Shown piece after piece: positions 61,315-64,000 of a stretch of 64,000 nucleotides of DNA. How positions within the stretch are numbered: the stretch's first letter is position 1; each line of letters starts with the position of its first letter. Both the position numbers and the translations under genes were made by a program. Origin of the DNA: Rubellimicrobium arenae (GTDB lineage Bacteria > Pseudomonadota > Alphaproteobacteria > Rhodobacterales > Rhodobacteraceae); NCBI RefSeq assembly GCF_017916295.1, contig NZ_JAFMSS010000003.1:381469-445468 (forward strand), given 5' to 3'. A model generated the notes under the pieces. That model had not been told where the DNA came from. It did not search any database and was given only the letters and a program-made list of their open reading frames with translations.

Positions 61315-62586
61315 CTACATGTCGTTGAGCTCGGCGCGGATCTCCTCAACCGCCTCGGCCGGGTCCATCTCCCCGTTGAGCGTCGGCACGAAATACGTGG
61401 ACATGACATCGAAGATCGGGCCCGCAACCCCGGCAAGCGGCGTCTTGGGATCGAAGATCATGTTCGCCGTCAGCGAGGAGTAGGTCGCGTTGGGCTGCAT
61501 GGCCTTGTACTCCTCAGACTGCGTGACCGGGCCGTAGGCGGGGATGTGGCCTGCGGTCGCCCAGAACAGCGAATTCCTGGCCATCCAGCCAATCACCTCG
61601 AGCACGGCCGCCCGCTTCTCGGGCGACATCTCCACGCCTTGGTTGGCCGGGATGGCGAAGCTGTGGCTGTCCGCGTAAGTCGAGGGATGATCGAAGATCA
61701 CCGGCAGCTCCACGGCGCCCCACTCAAACAGGGTGCCGGCCGCCTGGGCATCCATCATCGTCGGCACTTCCCACACGCCGTTGATCATCATTGCCGCCTC
61801 GCCCGAGGTGAAGAGCGCGACCGTGGCGGGATAGTCGGTGTAGGTGGACTGAAGCCCAGCCTCGGTCCATTCGGCGAGCACGGACAGGGCGTTCTGCAGT
61901 TTCTCGGCATTGTCCCCGGCGAGGAACTCGCCATCAGTCATCAGCTCGCCGTCCTGCTGCCCCATCAGGGAGTAGATCGTGCGGAACATGAAGTTCCCGT
62001 CAGCGGTCACGCTGGCCATGGGGAATTGGACGCCATGGTCCTTGAGCGCCTGCAGCGTCGCCGTGAACCCTTCACGCGAGTCGAGGCCCATGGGCAGGCC
62101 ATCCTCCGTGAGCAGGCCCGCCTCCGCCAGAATATCCTTGTTGTAATACAGCACGATCGGGTGGGTATCGAAGGGAACGGCGTAGACTTGCCCGTCGACC
62201 GTCACGGCCTCAAGGGTCGCAGGATCGTAGTCCGAGGCAGATAGACCCATGGCCTGCCAGTCGGCCTCCGTGATCGGCTGAAGGACGCCCTGCTGCACGG
62301 CAAGCGGGATGCGACTTGCGTGGTAGGTCATGATGTCCGGCGCCTCGCCGACGGCCGCAGAGGTCTGGACCTTGGAATAGAACGGCGTGCCCCATTCGAG
62401 CGTGGTAGCGTCGATGGCGATCTGGCCCTCGTGCGCGGCGTTGAAGTCCTCGATCAGCTGCTTCATGCGAACGCCGTCGCCGCCGCTCAGGAAGTCCCAC
62501 CAGACCACCGTCTCTTGAGCAGCGGCCGGTCCAGCCGCCACAAGCGCAGCCATCGCGGCCGCGCCGAGTCTCGACACTGCGTTCAT
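61315..62586 (-). CDS. extracellular sugar-binding protein of the CUT1 transporter (SBP family 1)
   Basis: 423 residues from the ATG 62584-62586 with GGGAGGAAAAC upstream. Signal peptide at 1-23 (AAAMAALVAAGPAAAQE). The mature protein starts TVVWWDFLSGGDGVRMKQLI, the usual SBP_bac_1 beginning, and contains GEAAMMINGVWEVP and GVEMSPEKRAAVLEVIGWMA. It is first in the minus-strand operon SBP-permease-permease. The adjacent GH51 arabinofuranosidase and ArsR-like regulator suggest arabinose-containing oligosaccharides as ligand. Confidence 0.9.
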   Translation of the reverse strand: MNAVSRLGAAAMAALVAAGPAAAQETVVWWDFLSGGDGVRMKQLIEDFNAAHEGQIAIDATTLEWGTPFYSKVQTSAAVGEAPDIMTYHASRIPLAVQQGVLQPITEADWQAMGLSASDYDPATLEAVTVDGQVYAVPFDTHPIVLYYNKDILAEAGLLTEDGLPMGLDSREGFTATLQALKDHGVQFPMASVTADGNFMFRTIYSLMGQQDGELMTDGEFLAGDNAEKLQNALSVLAEWTEAGLQSTYTDYPATVALFTSGEAAMMINGVWEVPTMMDAQAAGTLFEWGAVELPVIFDHPSTYADSHSFAIPANQGVEMSPEKRAAVLEVIGWMARNSLFWATAGHIPAYGPVTQSEEYKAMQPNATYSSLTANMIFDPKTPLAGVAGPIFDVMSTYFVPTLNGEMDPAEAVEEIRAELNDM

Positions 62587-62630
62587 GTTTTCCTCCCGAA
62601 GTCGCGGCGCTTCGCCACCTTGTTGGCAGC

Positions 62631-62658
62631 ACTGTAATCTGTCGGGAACCATTCTCAA
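62631..62658 (-). promoter_or_regulatory. possible sigma-70 promoter of the SBP operon
   Basis: On the minus strand TTGAGA (62653-62658) and TACAGT (62631-62636) are 16 bp apart, each matching four or five of six consensus bases, 45 bp upstream of the SBP start codon. It is a weak, unverified match. Confidence 0.35.
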
Positions 62659-62832
62659 CAGTTTTCTTGCTACGTACCTCTGCAGCTGGTTTTCATTGAC
62701 CTGAGGCTATACCGCTGTCCCATGAAAGGACGGAAACGCAGTTTGATGGCCATGGATCGGTGTGGCACGTTGATCGTATCGGAAAAGCTGCTAGTGATAA
62801 CAAGTGAACCACCCAGCGCGAAGGACAAAGGC

Positions 62833-63759
62833 ATGGCCCGCGATTTCCTCATCGTGGACCCGGAAGAGGATCAGCTGGTCCTGAAAGCCTTCGCCTCTCC
62901 GACACGCGCGCGTATCCTGAAACTGCTGCGCTCCGGTCCCTTGAACGTCAACGAGATTGCGGCCGCCACAGGCCTCCCGCAGTCGAGCGTTTCGGCCAAT
63001 GTCCAAATCCTCGAAGAGGCCGGACTAATCCGTTCAGAGAACCAGCGCGCCCGCAAGGGGACGCAGAAGCTCTGCCACACGCTTTTCGACGAGGTTCTGG
63101 TCACGTTCAAGGAGGCGGCCCAGCCGACGAATTCCGACACGATCGAAACCGCGATGCCCTTGGGTCTGTACACGAGCTATCAGGTCAGCGCGCCTTGCGG
63201 CCTCTGCTCGCCTCATGGCGTGGTTGGGCTGCTGGATGTACCGGACAGCTTCCTTGATCCTGGTCGGATGGGCGCCGCCCTCATCTGGTTCATGCGCGGG
63301 CACGTCGATTACCAGTTCCCGAACAACGCCAAGATCCTGGGTGGCGAGGTCGCGGCCCTGGAAGTGTCGATGGAGCTCTCCTCGGAGGTCCCGGGGACCT
63401 CGCCGAACTGGCCATCGGACATCACGGTCTCGATCAACGGAGTCGAGATCGGCACCTGGACCTCGCCTGGAGATTTCGGTGACAAACGTGGGGTCTACAC
63501 GCCCGACTGGTGGAAGCTGAAGGGAAGCCAATACGGCATGCTCAAGAGCTTCCGGGTGACGCCCGAAGGCTCCTACGTCGACGGCGTGAAGATCTCACCG
63601 GTCAGCATCAAGGACCTGAGCCTATCGGACCACCGCTCGATCAGGCTCACGGTCGCGGTGAGAGAGGATGCCCAGCATCCCGGCGGCATCAACATCTTCG
63701 GCCGGGGCTTCGGAAACTATGATCAGGATATCCTGCTGAGGCTGACCCGCCGCCGTTGA
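62833..63759 (+). CDS. ArsR-like winged-helix transcriptional regulator with large C-terminal domain
   Basis: 308 residues from the ATG 62833 (GAAGGA about 7 bases upstream); an in-frame ATG at 62722 would add 37 atypical residues. The N-terminal HTH (about 10-85) reads LVLKAFASPTRARILKLLRS, LNVNEIAAATGLPQSSVSAN and VQILEEAGLI. Residues 110-308 are a beta-rich domain with CGLCSPHG, RGHVDYQFPNNAKI and INIFGRGFGNYDQDILLRL, probably for sugar sensing. Regulators of this build are found beside arabinofuranosidase and CUT1 genes. It probably controls the divergent SBP operon and the GH51 gene downstream. Confidence 0.78.
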   Translation: MARDFLIVDPEEDQLVLKAFASPTRARILKLLRSGPLNVNEIAAATGLPQSSVSANVQILEEAGLIRSENQRARKGTQKLCHTLFDEVLVTFKEAAQPTNSDTIETAMPLGLYTSYQVSAPCGLCSPHGVVGLLDVPDSFLDPGRMGAALIWFMRGHVDYQFPNNAKILGGEVAALEVSMELSSEVPGTSPNWPSDITVSINGVEIGTWTSPGDFGDKRGVYTPDWWKLKGSQYGMLKSFRVTPEGSYVDGVKISPVSIKDLSLSDHRSIRLTVAVREDAQHPGGINIFGRGFGNYDQDILLRLTRRR

Positions 63760-63771
63760 GCAAGACGACGC

Positions 63772-63806
63772 TTGACCACTGCAACACTCCTGCTGATAAA
63801 TATCAG
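63772..63806 (+). promoter_or_regulatory. promoter with overlapping palindromic operator ahead of the GH51 gene
   Basis: TTGACC (63772-63777) and GATAAA (63795-63800) are 17 bp apart. The -10 lies inside the inverted repeat CTGATA-AA-TATCAG (63793-63806, perfect 6-bp arms). A repressor at this site would block the promoter; the upstream ArsR-like protein is the obvious candidate. The start codon is 47 bp downstream. Confidence 0.5.
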
Positions 63807-63853
63807 TCAATGAGATACGAACAGTGCGCGCTGACGCACGGCGGGAGGAAGCC

Positions 63854-64000
63854 ATGATGGATGGGGAAGTCGGAGCCGGTCGTAGCAGGGGTGCAGGGGA
63901 AGGCCAGGCATTGACGGCGCGTGTCACGGCCCATCGCGACTACACGGTCGCGCGGATCGACGACCGCATCTACTCGGGGTTCCTCGAGCATCTGGGGCGT
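63854..64000 (+). CDS. GH51 alpha-L-arabinofuranosidase, N-terminal end (partial)
   Basis: The ATG at 63854, with GGGAGGAA 3 bases upstream, opens a frame that runs off the right edge (49 codons). After a 20-residue variable leader the sequence RVTAHRDYTVARIDDRIYSG followed by FLEHLGR matches the conserved start of GH51 enzymes (xIxxRIYGxFxEHLGR). These retaining intracellular glycosidases release arabinofuranose from oligosaccharides. No signal peptide is seen. This fits intracellular cleavage of what the CUT1 transporter brings in. Confidence 0.75.
   Translation, partial: MMDGEVGAGRSRGAGEGQALTARVTAHRDYTVARIDDRIYSGFLEHLGR

Noticed and set aside
1..64000. tRNA, rRNA or CRISPR arrays
   Set aside because: No T-loop-like GGTTCGAATCC sequence in a cloverleaf context, no rRNA segments and no regularly spaced identical repeats were seen in the gene-free stretches.

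Overview
The window is high-GC DNA with strong GC3 bias and alphaproteobacterial gene types. Rhodobacterales (Rhodobacteraceae) is the best guess. The grounds are two exported proteins with VPLPA-type CTERM sorting tails, RTX/serralysin proteins, and an inverted-repeat iron-box-like site ahead of a TonB receptor. Genus cannot be decided from the sequence alone. The DNA is assembled: a 10-N scaffold gap lies at 55427-55436.

Layout. 1-1633: the 3' end of a PanB-like gene, then a sterol-desaturase-type di-iron hydroxylase and a MocE-like Rieske ferredoxin. 1704-8304: two tandem hybrid sensor kinases rich in PAS domains. 8853-14701: sulfotransferase, small exported YbaY-like protein, large serralysin-type metalloprotease. 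15463-19599: TonB siderophore-type receptor, aldo/keto reductase and a divergent LysR regulator. 20566-21621: VPLPA-CTERM surface protein. 21970-30012: a divergent catabolic locus. GntR regulator, DapA-family lyase/aldolase and enolase-superfamily dehydratase run one way; a complete Dpp-type ABC transporter (SBP, two permeases, two ATPases) runs the other. A GntR-type palindrome lies between them.

31026-35671 is an AT-richer, probably acquired glycan/glycolipid locus, transcribed leftwards: HAD-UbiA prenyltransferase fusion, SMR-type flippase subunit, GT-C-like membrane protein, and an OpgC-like acyltransferase broken by frameshifts. An IS5-family element (35679-37164) sits between the ribosome binding site and the GTG start of the first gene. 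38643-42230: ribose-type sugar ABC transporter. 42576-47253: SGNH hydrolase with a CTERM tail, an AraC regulator with an in-frame amber codon, and a ygiB-ygiC pair. 48281-49995: a DUF4268/PD-(D/E)XK-like protein overlapping an EEP-family phosphodiesterase. 50768-54452: a polyprenyl glycosylphosphotransferase, a CsbD stress protein and an RTX protein.

54991-58213 is a nest of insertion sequences: an IS21-type element (istA/istB, 5-bp target duplication) inside a dead IS6-family element, itself abutting an IS110 fragment. 58364-64000 is an arabinoside-type utilisation locus: UgpC/MalK-like ATPase, two permeases, SBP, an ArsR-like regulator, and the start of a GH51 alpha-L-arabinofuranosidase at the right edge.

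About 9 kb is gene-free, GC-rich sequence between operons. Decayed IS6-transposase fragments can still be recognised in some of it. Together with the nonsense and frameshift lesions in the AraC, OpgC and DUF4268 genes, this suggests an IS-active genome undergoing local gene decay.
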